This document shows positions 23,323 to 35,213 of a DNA stretch of 64,000 nt, one piece after another (within the stretch, counting starts at the first letter, position 1; each line of letters starts with the position of its first letter). Below the pieces are notes generated by a model. It saw only the letters and a list, made by a program, of their open reading frames with translations. It searched no databases and had not been told where the DNA came from. The stretch covers positions 558,001 to 622,000 of the forward strand of contig JARUPY010000252.1 of assembly GCA_029817715.1 (NCBI GenBank), in the 5' to 3' direction. Origin of the DNA: Melastoma dodecandrum. Lineage: Eukaryota > Streptophyta > Magnoliopsida > Myrtales > Melastomataceae. The position numbers were made by a program, and so were the translations under genes.

Positions 23323-25789
23323 TCATTTATGCTGGCCGCAAAGGCACCTGTCGCTGCCAATCTCTCGGGCTACACAAGGAGGTACCTGTTTTCCGTCGTC
23401 ATACCATGTCGATCTCTTCTCGACCAATTCGTCCAAGAAACTTTCTAACTTATCGATAGTGACGTTTGGCATGACCACCACATGCGCAATGTTCCCTTCG
23501 CAAGCCAGCTGCCATCGACGGACAAACTCCTCATCCATAGGTCTTTCAAATACGACCGTGCTGCTAAGCTCGTTCAACATGGCACTAATCCCAGCATCTC
23601 GTAGCCGATCCTTCAGGTAATGAGCATTCCTCAGACACTTTTGCACTTCCTTCTGGAAACCTTTGTATCCTTTCCTGTTCAAGGTGTACCAGAGGAATAT
23701 CGGAGCGTGGCCGTTCCTGCTACCCATTATCGTAGCATCCCTTGAAGCCAGGTACTCCACATTGCTTGAAAGTGCATTTACGTGTTGCAACCTTGTTATC
23801 TGAACCCCACAAGGCATTGGACAGCCTACAAACTTGTGGCCAGATACACTCACACTCCCAATGGGCTTCTTGAATGAAACTTTGGGTGCCTGTTCAAGAG
23901 AGATTTCAATTAGAGCAAGTCATTCTTCCTAAATCAAACAGAAAGGATGAGAACTTCAGCATCAGACCATCCTGGCTCAGTGAACTGTTTCATTTGGGGG
24001 TTGAGATGGGGAAGTTCATTTCGGAAAATCCCCAAGAATGCCACACATGAGAGAGGAATAGAGGAGCATAGCATGAAACGGACAATATGGACATCCAAAA
24101 TAAAAATATTATCAAACTAAACAATAATATAACTTCTAGTTACAAATCTGACCAACTAGTAAAGTTAATTGTGAACAAAAAGTCAAACTATGATAGATCT
24201 ACAGTAACGACTAAATAACAACATTGATGCTTCCATTACTGTATTAAAAGTTTAGGAAATAAAAAAATAATCACAAGATAATGTCAGCACACATTAACTT
24301 GAAAACATGAGCAAGGAGAAGGAAATGAGTCAGCTTACTCGCTTAACGAAGGGCATCATAAGCCCAAATAAAGCACCATCACAGTGAATGTAGAATCGGT
24401 CCTGTGTGAATCCACACACTTCAAGTGTCTGTATCACCAGATCAAGGTCATCCACTGCCCCTTTCACGGTAGTCCCTACAAAAAATATGGAGAAGCACTT
24501 TTTCAATTTCATGTAAGGTAAGAAAAAAAATAGTTGTACTCCAGTAGAATTTACTTACCTATGTTAACATTAAAAATTGCTGGCTTATCCTTGTTAGCAA
24601 GGAGTTTGACTTTCAGATCAGCACAATCAATTTCCCCTGAAACATGAGTATCCACTTTGACGCAGTCCATTCTATACATCCTCGCAGCTTTGAATACTGA
24701 GTAATGGCTCTCACGAGAAGCATAAAGAATCCCGTCTGGAAATACTTCACGCCTAAAATATTGGGGTCACTCTTTTTAATTTATCACAGATTCAAGAATG
24801 TCAACAGACTAAGCAGAATGTGACAAACAAACACTTACCCAACCAAAATACCATGAAGATTTCCCTCGGTGCCACAGTTAGTTATGTAACCCCAATAGTC
24901 ATCCTTCTCAATTTCCCATAAACGGGCAAACCAATCCAAGACCCCTACCTCAAACTGTCTCGAATGGACTCCATAGTTACTCTCAATGAATGGATCTCCG
25001 AGATTGTTTATGGAAAAGTGATGTAATTGCGCCAAAGCACCATAATCAAAGTCCAGATTGTAAGGATAACCTGTAAAGGCCAAATGTTTACTTGAACATA
25101 ATAATCAAAAGGACGCACTTAAGTGAAATCCATAGCAAGAAGGAGCAATGCATATCGAGTGAATCGCAATATCCGGCTCATGGCTCACTGTCTGTAAATA
25201 TAGGCAGATTTCTAGAGAACTGGAAAGGACATGCTGGACGAAAGTTGAGAGGGAAACACCAACGAGTGAAAATAAACAGTCGATCTCCTACGCGATCAAA
25301 CAACAAAAACCAAGCGTAAACTTCGACAGAGGCCGACACTCAACATTTGATGTGTTGTAGATCTGAACATCGTCCGCCACATAGACAGCTATCCCATAAT
25401 ATACACCAGACGAAATCAATCAACAAAAGCAAGCAACTGCGCCAAAATGTAAACAACAGGTAGATCCGCCGGGCGGACTGTATCAATAGAAGGCATAAGA
25501 CGAAGGAAAGGGGGGGGGGGGGAGGACCTAGATGATGCTTGGTGCGTTCGAGGAGGGTCTTCCTGTAGCGAGCGAGGACGCCGGCCATGTATGCGTCCTT
25601 GTCGCCGGTGACGTCGTCGTCGGCATCGGGCTCCGTGACGGCCAAGCACGAGGTGTGGACGTTCCTCCCGAGAACCAGCTCCCTCTTTCCTCCATCGCCG
25701 TTGCCGTTGGAGTTGAGGTCGGATTGGGCGACGGGTGCGGGGACGGGCTCGGCGAGGATGGCTGCGGGATCGAACTTCTCCGTTGACAT
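23323..25789 (-). CDS. SDC: serine decarboxylase (PLP-dependent group II decarboxylase)
   Basis: Plant serine decarboxylase converts serine to ethanolamine, feeding phosphatidylethanolamine, phosphatidylcholine and choline synthesis. Older annotations call it histidine decarboxylase. Five exons: 25528-25789, 24839-25070, 24559-24752, 24339-24475 and 23323-23889, phases consistent, give 463 residues; the Arabidopsis enzyme is slightly longer. Motifs: [70 protein letters not shown] and [18 protein letters not shown]. The PLP-binding lysine is in SGHKF, about Lys294, and the aspartate of HCDGA should contact the cofactor nitrogen. The N-terminal about 60 residues are a variable, Ala/Pro/Asn-rich leader. 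The end is CLCGQHK. It shares a short divergent promoter with the nucleotide-sugar transporter gene. Confidence 0.95.
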
Positions 25790-26109
25790 GGTCGTTGTTT
25801 ATGTCTCCGGGCAGGGATGGGACGGTGAGAGAAGTGTTCGCGTGGGGGCAAGAGGCAGCTGAGACAGAGAGGCGGGCGAAAGGGAAATAAAGGCGGCTCC
25901 CCTTTCCCGGTATTTATAGCCTTTAACTTCTTCCCCAATTTAATTGGAACAGTAACTACTTTTTTTCAGTGATTTTCCAACTGGTGAAGTTTCCTAGAAG
26001 TCGGTGGGTGTTTGTTGAGGGACACGACGGACGGAGGTGGGTTTTATCCTCTCCCCCCACCCCCCCCCCGGGACATCGGCGGTGGCCGGCGATCCCATCA
26101 AGAGAAAAT
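25790..26109. promoter_or_regulatory. bidirectional promoter region between SDC (-) and transporter (+)
   Basis: Only 320 bases separate the two start codons. A minus-strand TATAAATA is at 25911-25918, about 125 bases upstream of the SDC start. No TATA box is evident for the plus-strand gene. A C-rich tract lies at about 26045-26070 in the transporter leader. Confidence 0.6.
25911..25918 (-). promoter_or_regulatory. TATA box of the serine decarboxylase gene
   Basis: TATAAATA reading on the minus strand, at suitable distance from the start codon at 25789. Confidence 0.6.
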
Positions 26110-28965
26110 ATGCGGTGGTACTTCGTGGCGGCGCTGCTCACCGTCCTCACCAGTTCTCAGGTACATTCCCCTTCCCTTCCTCTTCTCATTTCGCTCCCGA
26201 TTTGCTCGCCTCTCGACGCTGATCAACTCATGGCTCTGCCCGTAGGGTTTCTGGATATATCTCCTGTGGGGAGGGGGGGGTGGTCTAAAACACCCTGCTG
26301 CAGCACAATTTGTTCTTGTTGTCGTTGATCATGATGCTGATGAAATTTTTTTTTATCCTTTTGTCTGTCCACATTCATTGAGAAATCTAACGGAGTTTAT
26401 AATTTTCCACGGACAGTTTGATGAGGATCTGCATCTTTAGAGTTCGAATGTGGTCTGCATTCTGAGTCCATGACCTTCTTTATGTAGTCGGCAGAGTGGA
26501 ATGTACTTACTAGTTTCTGCTTGGATTCTAGTGAATTTGGATTAATGATGATATGCTTCCGGAGAATGCTTCGGCTAGGCAGGCCTGACTTCTATCTTCT
26601 GAAGTACTTGAGAAAAGCTGGCTCAGGAGATCTTCATTTTCGCAGGGAATACTGACTACTCTGTCTCAAAGCAATGGTTCATACAAGTATGACTATGCGA
26701 CAGTGCCATTTCTGGCAGAAGCTTTCAAGCTGGCTGTCTCTAGCTTGCTTCTTTGGAGAGAGCTGAGGACATCACCTTCTACTGCGAGGATGACAACTGA
26801 TTGGAAGAGCGTGCGTCTGTTCCTCATCCCTTCTGTCATCTACCTCGTTCACAATAACGTTCAGTTTGCTACATTGACGTACGTCAACACGTCCACTTAC
26901 CAAATCATGGGCAACTTGAAGATTGTTACCACCGGAATCCTATTCAGGTTGAAACACTTATTAGTCATCTTTCAATTGCTGTGCAATTCGGCCATTTTAT
27001 TACTGCTGCCTGTTATATAATTGAGGCTACTTTAGTCTTCATTAGCCATCTCCTTTATTCTTTTGTTTTGCTAGAATTTTCCTGAGGAGGAAGCTCTCTA
27101 ATCTACAATGGATGGCAATTGTTCTTTTAGCTGTGGGAACAACCACAAGCCAGGTGACCATCAAAGTGTTTGCTTCCATAAAATGCATCCATGTGCACGA
27201 CTAGTCTGGATATCTAGGGATAGAAATGGACAGGACCCATGAATTCCCTTTATCTATATAGCCAAATACTCCATGCAAAAGGAATATTCTTTCAATAATT
27301 ATTCATTAATTTATGGTGATGTGCTGAACTGCAACAACGCGATCTTTTCCCAGTCGATCAAATCATATAGATGACCCGTTAACACAAAACTAGTCACTGA
27401 ATGGATCTTAGAGACTCATCAAAGCATAATCCTAGTTTGTTCAAGAGGAAAGATAATCAATCATACCGTTTCAACTTTCAGCCTTTTTTTTGTAAAAGCT
27501 GGAAATAAAATTTGTTCTTTGATGCTAATGGAATACTTTGGATTTATTTCTCTTTGCAAAAATTTTCTTCCTGGGAAAGTATAATTTTTTCAACTGAATT
27601 GTTGCTGTCACAGAAGTTGTGATTCTTGTCTAATTTCTTAGATCAATCGCCTTATTGAACATTGGTGCTCGGGGAATGATTTTGTGGGTCCATTGACAAT
27701 TTATAGAATGATAACAATTGTTGCATGGCAATTACCGTGGTCACTTTCTGATGATAAAGCATTTCTCCTAGCATTGTAGATTAAGGGTTGTGGAGAGGCT
27801 TCTTGTGACTCTTTGTTCTCTGCACCAATCCAAGGTTATCTGCTTGGTATCTTATCAGCTTGTTTATCAGCACTAGCTGGTGTCTACACAGAATTTTTGA
27901 TGAAAAAGAATAATGATAGTCTTTACTGGCAAAATGTGCAGTTATACACGTAAGTTACATGGTGAACCTTTCCCCTAATTAAAAATTTGGAGGCTTTTGT
28001 TGTGTTCATTTTTTTTTTTTTTATCTTTTCTGTTTTTTTCAGGTTTGGTGTAATTTTTAACATGGGGAGACTCATGGCCGATGATTTCCAGAGTCACTTT
28101 GAAAATGGTCATTGGTGGCAGCGGCTTCTAAATGGTTACACCTTAACTACTTGGATGGTGGTGCTGAACCTTGGTTCTACTGGTCTTTTAGTTTCATGGT
28201 TGATGAAATATGCAGACAATATTGTGAAGGTGAATTCTTTTCTAAGACCCATCATTCTTTATGTTCATCTTAGTGGTAATTCTTTAAAACGGAAGCTTAG
28301 TTAGATTTTCAATTACGGGTCAATATTTTCTTGTCTCATTCACCGCTTATGTCGTCTGGGGCTCATTATATCTGGATAATGTTTCTATTAAAACTAATCG
28401 TGGATGTCATGATCTCATAGAAACCAAAGTCATATGGGGAAATGATCTAAGTTCTTCTATCGATGATTATCTCAGATAAAAGAAACATTGATGAATCTTC
28501 CTATTTATTGTTTGGAATTTTTCGAAGTGAGTCTGCAGTATGTCGTATTGAGAACTTCAGTCTGTCATGTCTCGTTAGAATTTGCTTAAGCAATTTGCCA
28601 CTGCATCTGCTAGGTATATTCCACTTCAATGGCGATGCTCCTGACAATGATTCTTTCAATATACCTATTTTACTTTAAGCCGACCATTCAGGTAAGCCTT
28701 CATTTCTAAGATCAGAGTTGATAAATGTGTCTGTCGATCTCTTTACTGGATCACTTCAATTTCTATTCATGACGAATTGTATTATTCGGTGCTATCTTGA
28801 TTGTAACTTCATATCTTTTGCCTGGTACAGCTTTTCTTGGGCATTATTATATGTATGATGTCCCTGCACTTGTATTTTGCTCCACCAAGTTCACTTGTCG
28901 ATATTCCTGGAACTGGGAAGGCAACTCAAGAAAGTCTCCGAGAAGTTTCCGTCGAGAGGAAGTGA
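26110..28965 (+). CDS. CMP-sialate transporter-like nucleotide-sugar transporter
   Basis: Members of the NST-KT/UAA-type family exchange nucleotide sugars for the nucleoside monophosphate across Golgi or ER membranes. The plant CSTLP group is named by similarity to CMP-sialic acid transporters, and the true plant substrate is uncertain. Seven exons: 26110-26160, 26646-26947, 27075-27153, 27780-27949, 28043-28229, 28614-28691 and 28831-28965, consistent phases, 333 residues. Start MRWYFVAALLTVLTSSQ, then GSYKYDYATVPFLAEAFKL, LIPSVIYLVHNNVQFATLTY, TSTYQIMGNLKIVTTGILFR, IKGCGEASCDSLFSAPIQGY, SALAGVYTEFLMKKNNDSLY, LVSWLMKYADNIVKVYSTSM and YLFYFKPTIQLFLGIIICMM. About ten membrane segments are expected. 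The family hallmarks YQ-MGNLK-TTG and LMKYADN-KVYST are intact. The final 40 residues form a hydrophilic tail. Intron 3 is over 600 bases, the longest here. Confidence 0.93.
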
Positions 28966-30210
28966 TTGCTGACAAAGATGGGGCTTGAAGGTATGAATCT
29001 TTAAAAGATATGATTGAGGATTGATGCCTGATATTCATTGTGGTGGTCTAATTATGCCTGTCAAATTGCAAATATATGCAGGTAATTGTTTGCAAGTAAG
29101 TTGAGGGAGCATAATCCTTTTGGTGAACATGAGCAAATTCTCTTGAACAATCAAATGGATCTGTGTTCTCATGGAGGTTTCATAGTTTAGCTTGAGATTT
29201 TGATTTGTGAGATCTCATGAGAAGTTTCAGCAACTTAGAAAAGTAACCTGTTCCTTAATTCACTTGACGATGATGCAGCTTGTTTTGGCCGATCTGTCAG
29301 GCTCGAGGTGAAGAACTAGGATTGAGTTTTGATAAAGAAAGTACATTCCAATCTCATGGCCTTCTTACGTTCATTTTGGAGATGTCTCCTCCCCTACACT
29401 TTCTTGGGTGTGCAATATTCATGTCATTAGCAGTTTGTATTCATTTCTCAAATCTGAGCTTTACCGGGTTTGATATACTGGATGGGACCTTGGGTATATG
29501 TAATTACATGTGAAGTTGCCTCGATCCCAGTTTTGCAGTCAACTCAAGTTGCCAGAAATAGTGTGGTCGGTGTTGTTACCACTAGATTCTACTACAAGAA
29601 AGAAAATTCCTACTTTACGACCAACTTGAAGGGATACTCTGATTCATCTCCACAACCGAGCATCATTGTTATGTATGACACGATTGTAAATGCAGATGCC
29701 AGCAGCATATGCTCCTCTGGTGTCTCTTGCTTTCAAGGAGATGAATCCTCTTCATGCTTGGCTGCGTCTAGCCTGCCTCATCATGCAGGCATGACATGTC
29801 CGACATCAGTAAAATGGAAAAGCCACACTGATGTCAAGCTTTGGCGTGAATTCTATCATGGGACGTTGCATGGCGTGGATGATCGGTGGGGGGGTGTCTC
29901 GACATTGAGGCTTGCAGGTTAGTGTGCTCCTTGCTGTCTTACACTCTTTATGGGCAGAACATGGACTAATCCCAGTACTCGTCAAAAAGGGAAGGAGATA
30001 ATTCAGATTAACCAACTACTTTTACTTCCAACTTTCTCTATTTCAAAGATGTGCATGTGATTAATCACCGACGGGTAGAAATTTTACAGACAATACGACT
30101 TTCAGATTGGTGATCTCTAACTTGGGCAAAAAGGAACCCAACACTAACACGGATACTAACTAATCTTCAATAACAAAAACAGGGGAGAATAAAAAACAAA
30201 ATTTGGAACG
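28966..30210. other. downstream region of the transporter gene
   Basis: A 150-codon frame at 29470-29922 opens here but matches nothing I recognise. It contains Cys/Ser-rich stretches (SSICSSGVSCFQGDESSSC) and may be part of a long or alternative 3' UTR of the transporter gene. No separate gene is called. Confidence 0.35.
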
Positions 30211-30214
30211 AACG

Positions 30215-30400
30215 TAGGGTTGGTGTAAGTGGTAAGGAGTTTGAATTCGTTTAAGAACATTTTGGGTTTGAAACCTACAGTATACAGTCAGTCACCCATG
30301 TTGAAAGACCTACCCATCATAGCTAGGTGTTTTATCCGGGTCGAGACCGGATTAGTCGGGGCGAAGCTTTTATATTCTATCCTAGGATTTGAGTGCACGC
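30215..30400 (+). mobile_element. probable tRNA-derived SINE
   Basis: An RNA polymerase III A box, TGGTGTAAGTGG, at 30221-30232 matches TRGYNNARNNGG at every position. It is followed about 32 bases later by a B box, GGTTTGAAACC (30265-30275), one mismatch from GGTTCGANNCC. About 75 bases downstream, CCGGATTAGTCGGGGCGAAG (30347-30366) resembles the conserved 3' domain shared by many angiosperm SINEs. This order and spacing are those of plant SINEs. The exact ends and a target-site duplication were not identified, so both boundaries are approximate. A tRNA gene is excluded because there is no cloverleaf after the B box. Confidence 0.6.
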
Positions 30401-32289
30401 TGTCGTTACCTGTGCAGCGCAGCTTTACCACCTCTTGGTTCAACAGCTCATTCGTTTTCTTCAAACTGTCAGGGATGCTCTTGGAAAAGGAAGGTCCGGA
30501 TGCTAGTTGAAGAACGTGGAAGACTCAACCTTATTGAGAAAGGCGACACCGACCTATAGAGCTTGCCGTAGATTGTGTAAGGGCTATCCTTGGTGTAGGA
30601 AAGAAGAAGCTTGGTTGGATCGAAATCAGTCCGTTGTATTAACTTTGCCAGATGTTGTCAAAGCAGCAGTTAGTAAACGCTAAAGTAATGGATCATGGTA
30701 AGACCATACTTTGTGCATAGATATTTCTGTAATTATACAAAGAACGTAACCGCCATATCAGTGAAATGACAAAGGAAAATCAATTCTGGAACGTCCTCCA
30801 CGTCCAGAGGCAACCGACGCTTCCAGCTCCCCAACTAATATTTTCTAGAAGAACAACCCCGACACCAAATCAAATATGCAAGAAGGCGGTGAAAGGGCGT
30901 TTGAACACTTTCTAGTATTTTTCTTGTGTCGATCGTTTGAAACCTCCATTATGTTGAACTTTTGATGTAAGTTAACATTAACTTCTCGTAAATTGTGTTT
31001 GGAACATGTTTTAACTTAAATTTTGCTGTAAATTGTAAACAAGCATGTGCAATGAGACTGGAGTCTTAGATTTGTTCTTTTAGGGGAGCTGGAACTTAAG
31101 AAGGCCTTGGATGTCAGATCATCGGCCCGGCCTTGGATGTCTGTGTGCGTGTAGATTTTTAGTTTACGGTTGCTGAATGTCCACGACACGAGAGCGCCGG
31201 CACCACATTCGTTTTCTATTGGGATCCTTTGCACTTGAACGATCTAAATCTTTTGCATACCAAGACGTCGTCTCCATCTTATTATATTATATTTGATTTT
31301 CAGACATGGTGATCCCGGGGGGTTGTGCACATTTATTGGTTTGCTCCTTTCCAACACAAAACGTGGGTTGTATTATCTATATCCCCCTTTCTCGGGACTA
31401 TTCGTTCATTCGTCGCCTGGAGTTTAAAACACTTATCATGTTCCTCTTAAAAAAGTTGTATTTAGTACTCCGAATGTGTTCTCCAAACTTTGAAGTCGGT
31501 CTTGGTTTACGGGGAAGTAAATCGGATTGGATTTGCCAAAACCGATTTACTCCATTTCATAAATCGGATTTGTCAAAATCGACTCCCTCACGGAAAAAAC
31601 ATAAAACATTGACTACACTTGTGAAAATCGAACTTCCCAAATCGAGCTTCCTTAAGAAGTATAGTCGGTGTTTCTAACTCCGATTTTAATTATAAAACTA
31701 CATGTCCCTATTTCGCGGCGGAACATTTTCGCATAATAAAGTTAAATCAAAACAAACCCCTGTTCACAACAGTAGCATTTTTATCTGCAAATGGTCATTT
31801 TTGTGATCACCTTTCAGTGTGTAGAGTAGCGCAAGGGAGGGATGGGGGGAAGCTCTGGTACGTTTTTGAAACTTGGTTGTCCATATTTCTCGTCCCTTTA
31901 CTCCACCCTCCCCTTGTTTTCGGTTCCCATACCTAATTTTCAAGGGCTATTCAAGAGGAGGAATATCTCCATCTGTTTATCTTTTGTCAAACTAAAGGTA
32001 TAAATTAATGATAATCTACTCGAGGGTTAATTACTTATCTTTGGTGTACGTGGGAGGACCGAACTCCTAAAGATCACGTGAGCCAAAAAAAAAAGAATAA
32101 GAAGAGAATTGTTGTTGCTGCTCTTATTTTCAAAGGGTACAAAAGAGACCACAACTGTAAGTCAGTCCAAAAGATGTAAGAAAGAATCCGGAGGCTTGGC
32201 TTGGAAGGGCCGTCCAACCACCTACCTTTCCCTTTGCCTTGTATAGTTTTTTAAAAGGCTTGAGTTCAGGGAGAGTATTACTCTTAACG
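30401..32289. other. intergenic gap upstream of laccase
   Basis: No gene is supported. A degenerate hairpin cluster lies at about 31490-31680 (listed separately). The last 250 bases form the laccase promoter and leader. The closest TATA-like element is weak (GTATAGTTTT near 32241). Confidence 0.45.
31517..31587. repeat. hairpin cluster with AAATCGG arms
   Basis: GTAAATCGG at 31517-31525 pairs exactly with CCGATTTAC at 31542-31550. A second, looser pair AAATCGGATTT / AAAATCGACT follows at about 31561-31584. The arms resemble those in the LTR U3 and at 44.5 kb and 62.5 kb. Confidence 0.6.
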
Positions 32290-34646
32290 ATGGCTGGTCT
32301 CCCCGTTCTCCTCTTCCTTGGTTCCTTCCTCCTCCTCGTCCTCCTCCTTGGCTCGCCAGCACGAGCCGACGAGCACTACTACGACTTTGTTGTGAGTATC
32401 CCCCATTCTCCGGCGCTTTTTTTGTTTACGACGAGCTTTATGTGATTATGCCTTTGTGTTGGGTGAAGCTGAGGGAGAGCAACTTCACGAGGCTGTGCGA
32501 GACCAAGAGCTTACTGACGGTGAACGACAGCTTCCCTGGGCCGGTTATAACCGTGCACCGAGGAGACACCGCCTACGTTAACGTACACAATCATGGGGAC
32601 TACGGGGTCACCATTCACTGGTATTTCCTTTCGCATCATCGTATGGTTTTTACGTTCCTGCCCGGGTTTTTTAAAAACTAATGTCTGATATTTTCCGCGT
32701 ACCTTCGTTTTTTTCCCTTTTCGGATTTGTATTGCAGGCATGGAGTGAAGCAGCCTGGGAATCCATGGTCGGACGGACCCGAGTACATAACACAGTGTCC
32801 CATCGAGCCTGGCAACAACTTCACGTACATGGTCATCTTCTCCACCGAGGAAGGGACGCTCTGGTGGCATGCACACAGCGACTGGACTCGTTCCAGCGTT
32901 CATGGAGCCATAGTCATCCTACCTCCCGAGGGCTCCTCCTACCCCTACCCCAAGCCCGACGGCCAACAGGTCTTCGTCCTAGGTAATGGATTAATGACAC
33001 GCTTCTCTGTCCTCCTTACAGAGCGTAAGGAATTGTTGGTTTTGATCGTTTTGGTTCTGTCCAACTCAGCGTCGTGGTACAAAGGAGATGTGAATGAAGA
33101 AGTGGACTATGACCTTGAGAACGGTCAAGACACCCCTCGGTCCGATGCTTACACCATCAATGGCCAGCCGGGCGACTTCTGCAACTGCTCTCGAGGTTGG
33201 TCGTCCCGTTTGAGGATTGCAATCGAGATCCATTATAATATGCGTCTTTTGGATGGATTGCCCTCCATGGTTTTTCCTCTAATTCGACGGTCACCGTGTT
33301 TGATCGTCCTATACGCAGAATCCACGGTCCACTGGTATGTAGACTACGGGAAGACCTATCTCATCCGTCTGGTGAATGGGGTGATGAATGTAGAGATGTT
33401 CTTCGCCATCGGCCAGCACAACCTGACAGTCGTCGGCATGGACGGGTCTTACCTCAAGCCATTTGTCAGCACCTTCGTCGTGTTAAGCCCAGGGCAGACA
33501 ATAGACCTCCTGGTCACTGCGAACCAACCTCTTGGTTCCTATTACGTGGCTTCAAGACAGTATAACACTGTCAGGCCGGATGTTGATGATTACGACCATG
33601 CCAATGCCACTGCAATCATGCAGTACAACGGCAACTACACTCCTTCAGGGGCCCCCATCTTCCCTTCCACTCTACCTATCTATGAAGACTATGTCAAAGC
33701 CCTTAATTTTACGAGTCGCCTCAGGAGCTTGGCAAGCTTGGAACACCCCATCAATGTCCCCATGAACATCACCACTCGTATGTACATCACGGCCTCGATG
33801 AATAATGTCGACTTCAGCAATGGTACTTACACCGAAGTCGGCCTCGCGTCGAGCTTGAACAATGTCAGTTGGCTGAACCCGTCAACCGATGTGCTGATGG
33901 CTTATTACAGGTAGTTCACTTTCCTGGCGTCATCAGATATGTTGTTCGCAGTTCTGATTTAGATTACTAATTTTCTGCTATTATGGTGAACGCAGGAACA
34001 TTAGCGGAGTCTATACCCCTGACTTCCCGAACTGGCCCCCGACTTTCTATAACTTCACAGCAGACGATGTTGACGGGGTCTACAACTTGGCAGTACAAGG
34101 GGCTAGGGTCAAGGTATTGGAGTACAATGAACAAGTTGAAGTGGTGTTTCAAGGGACGAATGTGTTGGACGCGTCGGAGGATCACCCGATGCATATGCAC
34201 GGGTATGGTTTTTACATGGTCGGTTCAGGGTACGGTAATTTCGACAATGAGACCAATCCTAAGGACTACAACCTGGTCGATCCTCCGGAGGTAAACACAG
34301 TTCCGGTCCCCAAGAAAGGTTGGGCCGCCATCCGCTTCACCGCGAGTAACCCCGGTAAGCATCCCCTCAATTCAAGGATTGCGCTTGGTTATAGTTAATG
34401 CGAGATAAAGAGATGATCTTAAAGGAGTTTCTTCTTCATATGGTTGCAGGAGTTTGGTTCTGGCATTGCCATTTTGACAGACACTTGAGCTGGGGCATGG
34501 ATACTGTCTTCATAGTCAAGAATGGAGGTACTCCCAATACGACCATGCGAGACCCTCCGTCGTTCATGCCCACTTGCAAAACCTCGCTCCGGTTGAAGAA
34601 TCAGAGAAGGTTTGCTTCGCACCAGCCGCACAATTTGGATGCGTGA
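32290..34646 (+). CDS. laccase (multicopper oxidase), secreted
   Basis: Plant laccases oxidise monolignols or flavonoids in the cell wall with oxygen as acceptor. Seven exons: 32290-32391, 32469-32620, 32738-32982, 33070-33195, 33319-33910, 33996-34354 and 34450-34646, all phases consistent, giving 590 residues. The signal peptide is about residues 1-26 ([20 protein letters not shown]...ARA). All four copper-binding blocks are present: [17 protein letters not shown] (exon 2/3 junction), [25 protein letters not shown] and [14 protein letters not shown], so the T1, T2 and T3 copper ligands are intact. Several N-glycosylation sites (NFT, NIT, NAT, NGT, NIS) fit apoplastic secretion. The sequence reads HFDRH after the HCH motif and ends in a short basic tail ([13 protein letters not shown]). 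It is most like the laccase-14/15 branch, but I do not assign a number. Introns 3 and 4 happen to stay open, so a long frame runs through them. Confidence 0.95.
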
Positions 34647-35213
34647 AGGCATGCTTCGTGTTTAAATGTTGGCTTGCCGGGGAAACGAAACAATTTAGCG
34701 AAACAAATATTGATCATGCACGATTAATATCTTCATTCCCAGTAGAGATGTTTTCAGCCAGGCCATATACTGCAATAAGGACGGCAGAAAAGCCTAGTTA
34801 TTCAGAAAGCAAGTACTCAATGCGAGCATTAGTATTTTGAACCTTCACGATAGTAGTCGATATGATTCATTGTATTTCAAACTGAATATTAGCTTGCCAT
34901 GAACTTTTATGGAAGGGGTCAGTTTGCAGAAGCGTGGGTGACTTTAGAGATCTCTAAGGCACTGCGCCACTGAATTCATCTGAATCAATCAATGTTATGA
35001 TCTGTACACCAGCATAAGATTATAAGACCAGGATTTGGCAACAACCTACACCCATATAAGCTAAGTGATACAAATTAATTTGCAATTATATACACCGACT
35101 ACGGCACCAGCTGCGCTTGCGATAGCTACTGCCCCCCGATGCTCATCAAAGCAAGCTATCATGGGTTACAATTCAGAGTAGAAGTATAAGATTTACCATG
35201 CATTCTGTGGTCG
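34647..35213. other. convergent 3' ends of laccase and NT-C2 genes
   Basis: About 570 bases of 3' UTR-type sequence; nothing else recognised. Confidence 0.55.

Noticed and set aside
30215..30290. tRNA gene
   Set aside because: A and B boxes are present, but no acceptor stem or anticodon arm can be paired; a SINE fits better.
32982..33318. Long laccase frame reading through two introns as coding
   Set aside because: Introns 3 and 4 happen to be open, but splice sites and family alignment show they are not part of the protein.
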